The notes beneath the pieces are model-generated. The model saw only the letters and a list, made by a program, of their open reading frames with translations. It made no database searches and was not told the DNA's origin. Below are positions 29,524 through 42,724 of a stretch of DNA of 64,000 nucleotides, one piece after another (position 1 is the first letter of the stretch; every line of letters begins with the position of its first letter). The translations under genes and the position numbers were made by a program. Origin of the DNA: Thereva unica (Eukaryota; Arthropoda; Insecta; Diptera; Therevidae); NCBI GenBank assembly GCA_949987705.1, contig OX465281.1, positions 193,861,112 to 193,925,111 on the forward strand, read 5' to 3'.

Positions 29524-30164
29524 CAAGAGCTTCTTTAATTCTTAGTTCAACTAGCTTCTCACAGCTGGCGCTCACATCTCGCACCAACTTCCCACCCCAT
29601 ACCGATTCTGGGCCACGCAAACATACATCCAGAGCCTTAAGTCACATCCCCAAATCCCATGCCAGCTCTGGGCCATATCCCAAGACATTTCTGCGCCACC
29701 TTCAATTCCTGCTCTGGGTCAAATTCCATGCCCGTTCTGCACCACCTTCAAATCCCATGCCTGCTCTGGGCCACCCCATCCAAGACACAAACTTACATCC
29801 AGAGCTTTCAGTCACACCCCCAAATCCCATGCCGGTTCTACACCACATCCAAGACCAGAACTTTCACCCATCTCCAACCACCAACTGTAAGCCACCTTAT
29901 CCATGACTCACACCAAAAAATACCTCATACACCCACATCAAGAGCTTTCAAGTCACCTTATCCAAGACACAAACCTAAAACACCTCATACACGCACATAA
30001 AGAGCTTTCACCCATCTCCACACACCAACTCTAAGCCACCTTATCCAAGACACAAACCTAAAACACCTCGTACACGTACATGAAGAGCTTTCAGACCCCC
30101 CCAAATCCTATGTCACTACGGGGCCACCTCCTAGGTGGCCCCGGAGTGACATAGCTCTACTACT
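29524..30164. repeat. Polinton right terminal inverted repeat
   Basis: This is the reverse complement of 15627-16267, 641 bp long. A 113-codon frame found in both repeats is identical and is a by-product of the duplication, not a gene. Confidence 0.95.
30109..30155. repeat. Near-terminal hairpin, right end
   Basis: CTATGTCACT..GGGGCCACCT pairs with AGGTGGCCCC..AGTGACATAG around a 3-base loop. I count 21 of 22 positions paired. It ends 9 bases from the element tip. Confidence 0.85.
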
Positions 30165-30170
30165 CCAGTT
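30165..30170. repeat. Polinton target site duplication, right
   Basis: CCAGTT is identical to 15621-15626. Confidence 0.95.
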
Positions 30171-33100
30171 CTCGTTCATCCATGCAATGATATATGATGA
30201 GTGACTCATACATGATCTTAGATAGTTTTTTATAATATTTACCGAGCGGTCCAATAAGCTGCTTAACCCCCGCATCTAACGGGCTACGTTTGTCCGTTTT
30301 CTTCGCCCCATACAATTCCTTAAAGCTCCAATCGAAGATTATTAACAGCGCTCCAAATTTGCTCCTCTACTCCTTCCTTTTTGCTCCTTTGCTTTTAGAG
30401 TTTAATTTTACGTCATGGAAGTAAATCTCCATATTAAAAAAATCGACCATTAGGAATATGTCGACTTCCTTACTGCTTGTTTAGAATTGATGAGATTATA
30501 GACAAGTGAAGCGACCCCGAATTTTAACGAATCATCAACAAGGACATCAGTTCCGATCCCCGGTAAAAAAAACGATCGTTAACGAGCAGCCTTAAGAAAA
30601 GATTGAATGTGAATGTCAGTGAAAAATTCATCACGAAAGCCACTGACACGGAAAGCATCGGCTCCGTGGTGTAACGGATATGTGCGTATTGACCTTTATC
30701 CATTTTCGTCGCACTTTCCACGATTTAGCCGTCTTTTATTTTGGCCACCTGGGTGCTGCGCACGCAATGAACGTGCGAAGGACCAGCTTTTTACTAGTCC
30801 GGCTTGGGCGACACTCCTTCTTTCTTGTCTCTCCTGCCTCTAGTCATAAAAAGCGTTGAGTTGCTGATGACCAATTCCATCACCGAAGCCGGCCGTCAGC
30901 GTTCTGTCGCGTTAGTTTTGGATGGAAGTCGGTGGAATTAACCCCACTGAGGCACGGAAAAGAGGATAGTGTATTGACTAGTTATTGTGACGACGGAAGA
31001 TCCGAAATAGGTTTATAAGGTGCACACTCCTAATTTTGCTGTCGTTAAAATAACAAAACCATAGGCCATATACTACAAAAATATACCACAAAACATACTT
31101 GGGGCCGACTCCACAACTTTATAAGTCAACGATTTAATTGCTTTAAATTAAGAAGTTAAGGCAATAAACGTTCAATTTTCAACCAATCACAGATTAAGAT
31201 TTCTCCCGACACAAAAGCGGATCTTTTTATTTATTTCTAATTATCATCGATTCCAATCCATGCATTCAGCTACAACTGTCACATGCCGGGCGTAATCAGA
31301 AATCGCTTTAGCATACGATTATCGTGAATGAGAGACGTGCGGATAAGAAGTGAAGTGTTTCCTCAAACAGAAAGAATATCGAGGCAGCGGCAGCAAAGGG
31401 AGACGACGCCCACAGATCAAAAGGCGCTCAAGGTTCCTTCGGATAGTGAAGGAGGTTCGGTTCGTTCCTTCATGTGAGATTGTGATTGTATGTAAATCAA
31501 TCCCAATATCGTCATGTCACTAGCTAAGAAGGGTTCGTTCGAAAGAAAATCAGTTGGAAATCTCCCTCAAAGTAAACATTTGATAAAATTAAATGACGGC
31601 TTTCGTATAGAGGCCTTACGATATTGGTACTTTCTGCTCCTCCACCACCAGCAAACCATCGTGCCACACTACACCCTCAAGATGAACGCCCATTTTTCCC
31701 TTGATAACGAAGTCAGAGTGGATTCAGTTGGGAGGAAGACAAACATTTTTACTTGGAAGTAAAATCACAGAGCGCACTTGAGCAACTTGAATCTCTCGAA
31801 TTCTTTAAACACTTATCCCTTGATTTGAATCAAATTCAATACGAAAGTTAAATAGCGCACAGTTCAACCAAATTAAATTAAAAAATACGAAATAGAAAGC
31901 GGGGTTGGTATTTGAGAAGCCACCATCGCTCCCAGCTACCAGCTATAGAGGATGGATTTGGCTATACTGGAATTGAAGCCCTTCTACAATTTTGAATCTG
32001 ACGTCTATTCCCATCAGTGTCAGGGCAGGAGCTAAAGCGTTGGGGTAGTGGCACTCTCTGTATCCCGCTGGGACTGGGTTTCTGGTTGTTTTAGAAGTCA
32101 GAGTAGCTAAGAGGGCATTTCTACACCCATAATCAGACAGCAGAACGCTCTCGAGGACAAATAGAGTTGAGGGAATCCCATTTTAAGTATTCGACACTGT
32201 TAAAAGCTATTTCTTTGCACTTTAATCTAGCCACGACCCGAGACCAGAAAATGCACGGAGCGCTACCAAATCATTTATAGCTTTTGTCAGGTTGAATCCT
32301 TTGAGAGTTCACTGCGAATGAACAAAAGATTTTCACTTTTCACGAACAACACAATGTAAGGTGGTCCATCTTCACCCCGTCCGTCGGGCTGGTACCTACC
32401 CTGCCCATTATTGGGGTGGAAAATTGCTCGACTGTGACATTTGGTCGTTAATGCGTCCTTCAAAATCGAGTTGGGGACCGTGATTTTAAATTCTACCAAC
32501 CCCAAATCGGGGAAACTTTCAAAGGCTAATTCCACACTGGCTGGCAGCCATTCGATGGAGGGAAAATTTGAATTTGCTTTTCTACTATTTGCACACAAAA
32601 TGGGGTAGAACGATTGGGGTATCGGGCTGAAGAAGGTCTACCTTCCCAGTGCAATCAGTGCATCCCAGCTTAATTTGCAACTATAGATACGATTTGACAT
32701 TGTTTGGATTACGGTTTTCTGTTTGATGTTTATCGTTGTGTTGTCGCTGCTGATGCCGCTGCTGCAGATAAATGATATTCTGTCCGTTTGTATAGTCCAC
32801 CAAGCTCCCTTTGACTGCATTAAACATATACATTCTGACTACGACTAACGGCTAATGGGGGACTGCTACTTGCATAAGGATGGCGGGATGTATTGGCCTA
32901 AGAGCAGGTTTTTAATGTCAAATGCAGAAGATGTGCAAATACCTGGATTGTTCTATCGTCCACAGATTTTGAATCAATGGTACACAGTAAATATGTTTGC
33001 TACGAATACTGAATGAGATAAAATTGTTATTTCAATTTTGTATTCAAGGTTCAGTTGAGTTTTTTGTGATTGTGGAAGTAAGAGAGGACACGAATTTTAA

Positions 33101-35100
33101 TGTTTTACTTTTTTGATTATCAAATGTATATGTGGCTACTTTCACTTATTGTCCGCAGCATAGGATTAGTTTTCATAACACAACACAAAAACAGTATTCT
33201 AAATAACCAGCCATTATTACCACCGCGAACACACATTCTACTCAGGCTTCGGCTCATTGTACATGCGTTTCATTGAAAGCATACATTACTGGTTGCAAGT
33301 CCCCGATTAAAAATAATTTAGTTGATTACTTTTCTTACAAGCACGCACGCGCCCGCAACTAGCACGCATAGCGAACAAATATGCATGCCACAAAAGCATG
33401 TATGCACGATCCCGCCACAGGTGGACTGCTTGGTAAAACAAGAATCGCGTTAGTAATTTTAAATTTCCTTGCCTGTGGCGGCGGGAGAGTGCATGCCTCT
33501 GGCGAACAAATTTTTAGATGTGGCGGGAGAGGGCATGCCTGCCCGAGTAAAATTAAATAATGCACTTGCAGCTGGCGAACGCAGGCCGCTTGGCTTTTTA
33601 AGGGGAATATGATGGCCGTTATAAGGCATTCCGAATACCGCTAAGGCCACATGAATGGCCTCGGTGCAAACGTTGATTAAAGCGCTAGGAAGGCTAATAA
33701 GGCAAACAATTCGCATTCTACAGTTAGCAATACTTCGTGCTTTGTGGCATAAACCGATTTTCCCTAGAAAGCTTTGAGAAAAACATGGAGGCCTCTGTTA
33801 TAGAGCTTCGGAGCAATATGTCTATCAACATTCTAGGGTCTTGAAGGCGACGGAAGACAAGCTTGTTGTAATTTCCATTTGCACTTTGGCGGTTGGAAAG
33901 CACCATGCTACCGACACGCTGCATCTTGTCGGTTGTGTGGGAATCTAATCCTAACTTTAATTAACTGCAAGTGCTTCCATTCTCCAGCGTTTCTATCACT
34001 TTTTTCCACACATCAACCAATCTCAAAATTTATTCTATGGTAATCTCTACAATTAGCCGTGCCTCAGTCGTTGATTCCAGCGCAGTTCTTCGCTCGGCTA
34101 ATCTCGCGTATTCGAAGGGGACTTTTTTTGCGTCCTCTCCTACATTTAGACATGTCAGGCACTGGTAGGAGTCGTCGCATCCACAGCAATAGATGTATGC
34201 CTTGTAGCATCTATGTCCATTCAAAGACAAGGACTTTTCGTATGCGCAAGAGCTTAGACTTAAGTGTCATCATTTATTCCACCAGCCCGTCTTGTCCTTC
34301 ACTTCATGGTGCAATGTCTAGTAGTACGCTTAGCTCGAAGATAGAAAAAGAATATATAGTTTAAAGATAATCTGGAAGACACATGAGGATGAGGCAGTGG
34401 GCCTTGCGTTTGAACTCTTGTCGGGGTTAGCAGAAGACAGCCTTGTCGGAGTGTTATGTCTCCTGAAACAAGAGAATCTCGCTAACCAGCCGAGATATTG
34501 TTGGGTAGGACACGATTAGAAAATTAGTTTGTAAGAAGTGCCTCTTTTTTATTTTGAGCCAATACAATGTAATTCTTCAAATGAGGCGAGGTTCTATTGT
34601 AAAGCCAAAGAAGAAGTTATTATACCGGTTTAATTCTAATGTGCATTAAACTCCCTTGGAGTCAATGCCTCCACAGTGTATATTTATATTTTGCCATCCC
34701 ACCTCCCTTAATTTCAAGTTGGAATTTTTGTTGCCGCAAAAGAAGTAAGAAACGCCTCTCCAGTATGTATTTACAACTTCGCCTCACCCCATTGCATGTT
34801 GGAAATTCTTCTTCCAAAAAAAAAAAAAAAAGAAATGCCTCTCCAGTACAAAATTTCCTCTTCTTCTTCTTTAAAAGCTCAACAACCGGGATCTGGTCCT
34901 GGCCTCTTGCAACTGCTCTCTCCACCGGTCCCGATGCTGAGTCCGTCACTGAGTCTAGTTCGTATTTACAATGTCACCAAGGCGCAGGTTAAATGGGATA
35001 TTTTACTGCCGCAAAATAAATAAGAAATATCTCTCCACCAGGTACTTTACAATTACACCTCGTCTCATTTATCGCGATACATGCTTACACTCCCAGTAAC
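30171..35100. other. Unassigned intergenic DNA
   Basis: I find no gene I can defend in 4.9 kb. A TGGCGGGAGAG.GCATGCCT phrase occurs twice (about 33478 and 33522). Open frames here are 60-117 codons, overlap on opposite strands and lack motifs. Confidence 0.5.
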
Positions 35101-37846
35101 CGTAGGACATTATTTTTGAAATCATCATCAGGAGCTCCACAGCCTATTGTTGGCGTTGGCTTCCTCCAGCATTCGCCTCCATGATTCTCGATCCTGGTCC
35201 GACTTTTTCAGTTTTTATATCCAACTGTCTCCTCGACGTCATCTACGTAACTTTTCTTAGAACGACCTGTTCTCCGTTTTCCTGGCGGTACTTTCCCCGG
35301 CACTATCCTTGTCGGGTTCCATTCCTCACCTCGTTGGACATGCCCAAACCATCGTGATCTGTTTATTTTGATCACTTTAACAACATTTGGAATCTTACTG
35401 ATCTTATATAACTCTGAGTTGCATCTTCTCCTCCAAATCTTGCTTTGTAGATCGAATGAAGGATTTTCCTTTCAAATCTTCGTACCAATGCTTCGTCTGT
35501 GTTTTTCACTGTCCACACTTCCGAAAAATATAGTATTGGTGTTGTCTAAAGTGCCAATTTTGTCTTCCTTGAAATATTTCTGGACTTCAGGTGCTTGCAT
35601 AGACCAAAGTAGCATTTATTACAGCCGTTTTGCGGCTTACTCAACTGTTACAAAGTTATCCCTCACGCACTGACCTATCAAAAATACACCGTGTTAATCC
35701 ATGCATCTCTTACTGTTTTTTCTAGGACCATGTTGAATAACAAACAGGAGAGTGCGTCACCTTGCCTTAATCCTCTCTAATCAATTCTGACTCTACAAGT
35801 TGCATCTTTCGTCGAAATTTCTGTCAGCTCGACAAGGTGTTTTGGTATTCCGAGCTGCTCCAACTGCAACGGTTCATACTATCGTAAGCATATTTGTAGT
35901 CGATGAATTACATGTGGATGTTTATGTTAAATTCAACAGCTTTTTCTAGGGTTTCTTTGAGTACAAATAGCTTTTCTGTTGTGGATCTTCCAGGTCGAAA
36001 GCCGCATTGATACTCTCCTAATATTATTTCCACATATGATTGTAGTCTGTTTTAGAGTACACGTGAAAAAATTATGTATGTTGTATTCACTAGCGTTATT
36101 CCTCTATAGTTGCTATAAGATAGAGGGTCTCCTTTTTTGTGTAAGAGACACCCTATGTCCTCGTTCCACTCATCAGGCATTTCTTTCCGTCTCCAGATTT
36201 CCACTGTTACTTCATGCAGTTTTTGGAAGGTTTCCTCACCGCCTTGCTTAATAAGTTCTGCGGGTATGCTGTCAGACGCCGATGCCTTATTATTTTTTAA
36301 TTTTTGCAATGCTTGACGTACTTCTTCTATGGTAGGCGTGGCTGTGCTGTCGTTCTGATAGTCCACATTCATGTTCTGTATATTTCGTATACCACTGTGC
36401 CCCTGATCTGGGTTTATTTTTTTCTGTGGCGGACTAGAGGCTTAGGGAAAGTCCCTTTGTACTGTCGACAATCTATTTTTTTGTATACAATGTCGAGCAG
36501 CAGCTCTAGCTGGAAGATAGAGTGAGAGAAGAGAAGGAAGGAACTGTCACAATCTAGCCGCGATATTTTATTCCACCATTAGTAGTTCCTCGAAGTGCTA
36601 TGCCCATCTGGCCATTACTTCGTCTTTATTATTTAATATCTCCCCACTTTTATTCTTGCACATTGTCACTCTAGGCTTAAATTCTTTCCGTTGTTGGTTT
36701 AATGCTTTTGTAGAAGTTTCTCATTTGCTCTTCCCAATACTGCCTTTTTTTTCCTTTGTGCATAATCTTCTCAGTTCGCCTCTTTTCTTTCAGGCGCATT
36801 CTTCATCAAACCCCTCTACCCTTCGTCCTTGTTGCACGAAGCCTAGAATATCTTCAGCTGTTCCTTTTATTGTTCTTTTTAGTTCGTTCCATTGATCGTT
36901 CAAGCTTTCGTGTGTGTTTTGACTAGTTTCATTTGTTCTTACGTTGAGTAGGTTCACATATTCAGCCCTAGTTTGCTCTTCCTTCAATCCTGCCACGTTC
37001 TATTTTCTATCTCTGTTTCCTCTTGTTGTGTTTACTGCAGATATCCTGGCCCTAATTTTCGTTCTTACTAGGAAGTGGTTAGAGTCTATATTTGTGCTGC
37101 GGTATAATCTAACATCCAGCACATTGGATTGGTGGCGTGCGTCTATAAGGACATGATCATTGCGTTGCTGGTTACACCATCTGGCCACTTCCAGGTTGCT
37201 TTTTGAATATCCTTATGGTGCTGGATATAATCATATTTTGCGCCTTGGCAAAATTTATTAGTTTTAATCCATTATCATTGTGGTGTTTATGCAAACTAAT
37301 CTTTCCCATTGTCAACTGAAACGCTGCTTCTCGTCCTATTTTTGCATTGTCATCTCCAATGACTATCTTTATGTCATGACGAGGACAGCTTTTGTATACT
37401 CTCTCTAAAGAGTCATAACACATCGCCTTTTCTTCTTCCGTTTTCTCTTCGGTAGGAGTATGTACGTACATATTGAATAATCAAAGAATTTGCTCCTTAA
37501 ACGGATCTTGCATATTCTTTCATCTATGGCTTCAAGCCCTATGACGAGTTGCTTTATTTTCTTTCGTACAATCAATGCTGTACCTAATATGTGGTCTCTT
37601 TCTTTGCAACTATAAAATATGTTATGTATTCTTTTTTCAAATATTCCCTGTAGTCCATCTCACCTGCTGGATGGCCGCTATGTCTACTCTGTATTTCGTC
37701 AATGCAGTTAAGAGAATTTTTAGCTAACCGGGTTGGTATAGAGTTTTTACATTCCATGAAAATAAGTTCAAATCGTTAGCCTTGGTACGTTTGCCGGGTC
37801 GTCTCCGTGAAATCTGTCCAGTCCGAGATTCTGCCTTTGGTTCCAT
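35100..37846 (-). pseudogene. RTE-like LINE, degenerate but near full length
   Basis: On the minus strand the order is an N-terminal MEPKAESRTGQISRRRPGK segment with the ATG near 37846, a WNVKTLYQPG endonuclease start, then VIGDDNAKIGREAAF (GDFN altered to GDDN) and NDNGLKLINFAKAQNM. RNDHVLIDARHQSNVLDVR follows, then DEWNEDIGCLLHKKGDPLSYSNYRGI of the reverse transcriptase. The C-terminal RWFGHVQRGEEWNPTRIVPG ends near 35100. Frames change at least five times and stops interrupt the palm, so it is dead. The arrangement of endonuclease and reverse transcriptase in one polyprotein without RNase H fits RTE-like elements. Confidence 0.85.
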
Positions 37847-38297
37847 AGCAAAATGTTAATGCCATGAAAAGTTGTTAGCCCTTCGCTGGTAGACGAGAAT
37901 ATAGCGTTTCGCACTCGCTACTACCGTCGTTAGTTGGTTATCCAGAGGGCACCACGTGGAGGTGACGGTTCGATTTTGTCTCCATTATTTTTGAAATGAG
38001 ACATTTAAAACAAGAAAATTGATAACTGTAACGGACGCCCTATGAGACTTAGGCAACCTGCGTTCCTCAATGGACATTCTCACCATAATATTACGTCCCC
38101 ACAGCTAAAGTATCTAACCAAGCAACTAACTATGTAAATAAAGCAACTATACGAAAAGAAAAAATTTATTCTGTACAAATACTAAATAGTATCACAAACG
38201 AATTGAATTGAAATGTTCGACTAATATCTTCAGTCATGATAAATACATATTAGTAACTAGTTGGGATGTGGGTTCGACCCTTTCGGTCCACACGATC
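37847..38297. other. Spacer before the minisatellite element
   Basis: No gene is visible in this 450-bp spacer. Confidence 0.5.
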
Positions 38298-39294
38298 AAC
38301 TTCCCAGTATGATGGATGTTGAATATTATGATTGGATATTTTAATAATAAATGAACAATAGGCAATATAGAATATATGCATAATACTGAGAATTTGTCAC
38401 AATTGTTTATCAATATTTTCGCTAAAATGTCAAACTTAATGTGCGCACTTACAAGATTAGGATGACGAAAATGTATATAAAATTGTTGTATGAATGTTTT
38501 TCGGCACCTCAATGAAGTCGATATAGTTTTTAGTTCGCGCGGTATCGTGCAGGTACAAAAATCACTTAAGTCAGTTAAACCAAAAACCCGCTGGACCGAA
38601 TATTATAAAAATATTTTCAGATTATATTGTGGCTAATACGCTTCGAACGGCACCTCAAGTAAGTCAACATCTTTTGTGGTTCGGGCCATATCGTGCAGGT
38701 ACAAAAATCACTTACGCCGCTTAAACAAAAAAACGGCTCGACCGAATTTTATGAAAATCTTTTCAGATCATATTTTGGTTAATACTCTTCGAACGGCACG
38801 TCAACTAAGCCGATATCTTTTATAGTTCGCGCGATATCGTGCAGGTACAAAAATCACTTAAGTCATTTAAACCAAAAAACCGCTGGACCGAATATTATAA
38901 AAATCTTTTCAGATAATATTGTCGCTAATACGCTTCGAACGGCACCTCAAGTAAGTCAATATCTTTCGTGGTTCGGGCGATATCGTGCAGGTACAAAAAT
39001 CACTTACGTCGCTCAACAAAAAAACGGCTGGACCGATTTTCATGAAAATCTTTTCAGATCATATTTCGGTTAATACGCTTCGAACAACACCTCAACGAAG
39101 CCGATATCAGTTTTGGTTCGCGCGATATCGTGCAGGAAAAATGACCACATCCGTACGCACATACACACACACACACATACTTCCTCCCAATTTTTTGCTT
39201 AAAATGCTCCTGGGACCTTGAAAGATGAAAATACGTTGAAATTTTCGATTTCGATTTTCGGACCGATTACAATAACTTCCTATACTGGGAAGTT
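38298..39294. mobile_element. Inverted-repeat element with an internal 146-bp minisatellite
   Basis: AACTTCCCAGTAT at 38298-38310 is mirrored exactly by ATACTGGGAAGTT at 39282-39294. Between them a unit of 145-146 bp repeats 4.3 times, starting at 38502, 38648, 38794, 38940 and 39085. Each unit contains CGATATCGTGCAGG and TACAAAAATCACTTA. The design of short terminal repeats around a central minisatellite recalls DINE/Helentron-like or TIR minisatellite elements. No coding capacity is present. Confidence 0.8.
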
Positions 39295-39337
39295 AAAAAT
39301 TGAAGCTTCAGTGCAATTTATCGTCGGGTAGGGGACA

Positions 39338-39589
39338 AGTGACTATTAGAATCAAAAGGGACACATTGTCATTTTGGAAAATTTTTGAGTTAACTATGTC
39401 ATTTGTTTCTTGTACTAAATATCTATTTTCACATGGAAAACCATTTACGAAAAATGCTTTTTTCCTTATGAAATTTAGTTGTAAATAATTGGTTTTGTTC
39501 CAAAACGGGATAACATTATATCACATTTCGCTCTATATCTCAAAATCGTTTAGTATGACAATGTGCCCCTTTTGATTCTAATAGTCACT
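39338..39589. mobile_element. MITE with 35-bp inverted ends
   Basis: AGTGACTATTAGAATCAAAA followed by GGGACACATTGTCAT is mirrored at the other end with one change. The unit is 252 bp long. I could not define a target duplication. A related flanking phrase (ATTTATCGTCG.GTA.GGG.CAAGT) recurs near 43770, so the family has more copies. Confidence 0.8.
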
Positions 39590-42442
39590 ACTGTGTAAGC
39601 CGGCTCAAGTTTAAAGCCAACAAAGGCTGTGCCGCAGACAGTACCAGTCTACCGCGGTGAACAAAGAGGTGCATCATCCGCTAGATGAAGACTCGACCTA
39701 AACGGAACGTTAGTACCCTGTAATCAACCAGTAAAGCCAGCGGGATGCCTTACTAGGGCTTTGATTTGTAATCTAATCCATAGCTTCTTCTAGTGATGAA
39801 TATTGGCACATCAGTTTTACGTGGCTTACGGTAGCTGTGATACGAAGGGTTTCGTACTAAAAAGAATGGATCAATATTCATGATTAGATTTACATGCATT
39901 TAAATTCTGAGAGGACCAGAATTTTCCGGGGAAGAATTGACTTTGAAGTCTCCACTTGAATCATTTGTGAAGTATCTGCTCCTTGCCGAGGAATTATACT
40001 CCGGCTCTTTGTGTACAGCCATATTAATTGTACACCAGCAAACTACTCCTTGGCTTGGCTATGTTGAAGAAACCTCTGAAAAAGGCATCCTAGCCGGGTT
40101 CAACAGAAAATATAAGCATAAGACGACCAGGATACAGGTGTTTGAATCAGATTATAGAAGATATACGAATGCTTCGTAAAACCAATGGGAAAGTATAAGG
40201 CGACTCGAAGAAGGGATTTCAAGACGACCGAGTTCTAAAGGGATGTAGCGCCATTCAGTTGATGTACAGTACAAACACCCTTCCACTGCAAGATCAAAGC
40301 GAAAGGCCAACGTTCTTCGACAACATTAACACCTTCCTCACAAGAGTAACTATTGGTATCAACGGTAAAATAACAAAAAGTAACGCCTTTCCTTTCAATA
40401 ACAAAACGCAAAACAAAGTGAAAATCATTTAAAACTTTTTTTAAATACACGCGAACAAACCTGGTAATTAATGCGCTGAAAATGGCACCGGCCTGTCGCT
40501 GACAAGGATTTAATTTTCAATTATTATTGCAGGCAATACCAGGTCTATGTAGAGGCAGTCGTTGTTGCCTGCCACCCACCCGCACTGCCAGCTGTAAGGC
40601 TTCATCCCTAGTACACAACCCTTTCGTGATTGTCCTGCCGCAAATCTCTATGATTCGATAAAATTTGCTGAAAAGGGAGGATTCGTTCGGAGCCTTTGAA
40701 ATTATTCCGCCTTCAACGGCGTCGTCAGCGTGGCTCTACCTTAATCCTTTCCGTTGGGCCGTGCAAATTAAATTGCCGAAGGCAATCTTTGCAATTATTA
40801 ATTTATGGAATATTGCCACAGAGAACTTGCTGGTGGACTTTAAAGCGAAATGGAATGTCTTTAAGGTGGCCAGAGGGGAACGGGAAAACTCGAGTAGTGG
40901 ATTGACAGGTTTCGTAATGGGACTTTAGGATTTTTTTTTTTTGTGAAATCGTTTTATTTTGAATTTGTTTATTCCAAGGTGACGCGAATTCCCCCCACCA
41001 CACTGCCAGAAACGATTGCCAACCATTCAAAAATTGCTGGTTGCAGTGCTGTCACCGAAGAATGGTGTCACAGGTGTCACAGGTTCAAACGTTGCCGCAT
41101 TCCCACAGTTCGTTGCTAATCTCTGAGAACATACCCACAGACTTCACCTGAGTTTAATAAAGTTTTCGAACGGAAAGCAACCATAAAAGCTTCTCGTGCT
41201 ACTGCACTGTCAACTTGTCAGAGTATATCAACTTTTTTGAATGCTGACAGTTTATAGCATCCAGGTGAAGTGCCATAAAAATGTCCACGGCAGACGGCCA
41301 GCATGGATATACTCGCCAAAAAGCCACGAAAATTTCTAATGGAAAGAGTTAGGTCAAATGCTTGATACCTGGGCAGTATCCCCTTGTGGTGGGTTACTAA
41401 TTAAAAAGCAGTATAAGTTGCCCATTGGTGCACGATGTTGGTTAATGTTCAGGATTTCCTTTGTTGATGGTCGTACTGCAACTTTAACATTGGCGGTCCA
41501 GGCTGCGGCTAGTGCAAACGTCAAGGGAAAGTTTCGTCAGATTAAAACTGTCCAAATTTTATGTGGAAACCTTTTTTTAGAGAGAGTTTATTAATTTTTT
41601 AAAAAGGGAAATGCTTTTTAAAACTAGGATAGTGTGCAGGTGCGCTGCATTTAAAATTTGAACTGAAATGTAACTAGACTTCAGAGGATTAAGACTTTTT
41701 GTTCGTAAGGAAGGAATGAAATTCTAAGCATTCACTTTAATAGAAAATAATACTTCTTTTTGCGTGTTTTGAAAATGTGATTGATGTATCAAAAATGCCC
41801 AACTATTTTGTGGCGGGGGCTGAAATTTCATGAGCTAGGTCAAGGGATGAAGCAAGCAAAAACAGAAAGCAACAGAATTGCTAATTTTTTCGATTAACTA
41901 ATATATAATACAAAGCCTTCCTTTTATAATAAAAAAAGAATCAAAAATAGAACTTTGCGCATTTTAGAGAAAATGTCATTTAAAAAACCCCCTACAAAAA
42001 AATACACACTACCACAAATTTTAAGCCCTGTATCACAAACCAATGAACTTATCATATAATACAAAATTAAATAAGAATTAACATACCTTGCTTGATCACC
42101 GACATAATACACTTCCATAGATTTTATCGTTTAACGTTAGAAATTAATGTTTTTATATCGCGCATAAACTGGCATTCCTTTTTCGCAGAAGTATTATTTT
42201 GCCTAAACTATGAACTTTATGCTCATGCGCTCGATGACTCATAGCAGTCAGTGACTTAATATTTTTACACGTGATCTGATACATTATTACAACTACAATA
42301 ATACAATTTTTTTGAAAAATTTCTACATTTTGAAAATTGAGTTTTGAGCAGAACCTTCTATGAGCGGGCCCCACTGTGTGACGTTCGATCTAGCCTTGTG
42401 AATCTTGCGTTCTGAAAACTCTTATAACCTTTTGACAAAGCC
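39590..42442. other. Unassigned intergenic DNA
   Basis: No gene is identified. Frames of 60-88 codons (for example 40665-40928 and its shifted partner 40696-40905) overlap in several phases and show no domain. Confidence 0.5.
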
Positions 42443-42445
42443 TTA

Positions 42446-42721
42446 AGGCTAGTTCGCACTAGGCTAGTAATTTAGTAGAGTAGCAAGTAATTTAGTGACT
42501 AAATGTGTGCGAACCACAAAAAATTAGTCAAGTAGTTTAGTGAATGATTTAGTCGAGTCGATCCATTTTACTATATTTTATCGGGAGAGTAGCTCCTCCC
42601 ACCACGCGTCCGTGCTCATTTGCTCTCCGGCAAAACAAGTCCGAACCTGTTGCTTTAGTCGAGTTTAGTCACTAAATTACTCGCTACTCTACTAAATTAC
42701 TAGCCTAGTGCGAACTAGGCT
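42446..42721. mobile_element. Harbinger-like MITE with TTA target duplication
   Basis: The 276-bp unit has inverted ends of about 60 bp, beginning AGGCTAGTTCGCACTAGGC and continuing TAGTAATTTAGTAGAGTAGC. TTA stands outside both ends (42443-42445 and 42722-42724), the 3-bp duplication of PIF/Harbinger elements. The inner part of the arms is built from repeated TTTAGT.ACTAAA phrases. Confidence 0.82.
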
Positions 42722-42724
42722 TTA

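Larger units (their letters stand above)
15627..30164. mobile_element. Polinton/Maverick virus-like DNA transposon, 14,538 bp
   Basis: The element begins AGTAG and ends CTACT, carries 641-bp terminal inverted repeats, and is flanked by the perfect duplication CCAGTT. Inside are the hallmark genes: protein-primed DNA polymerase B, A32-like ATPase, adenain-type protease, penton-type minor capsid protein, PLA2-domain protein, plus remnants of the major capsid protein and the retroviral-type integrase. Genes are on both strands in convergent and divergent pairs with gaps of tens of bases, as in a virus. The major capsid gene and integrase have internal deletions, so the copy is defective for particles and insertion, but the other genes are open. 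Its length is at the short end of the family, which fits two deletions. Confidence 0.97.

Noticed and set aside
30657..30720. tRNA-like A box (TGGTGTAACGG)
   Set aside because: No B box (GGTTCGA) at the proper distance and no cloverleaf could be drawn. At most a remnant of a tRNA-headed SINE.
40665..40928. Overlapping 87- and 69-codon frames as a possible gene
   Set aside because: Both phases are open at once, there is no motif, and no splice or promoter signal was convincing.
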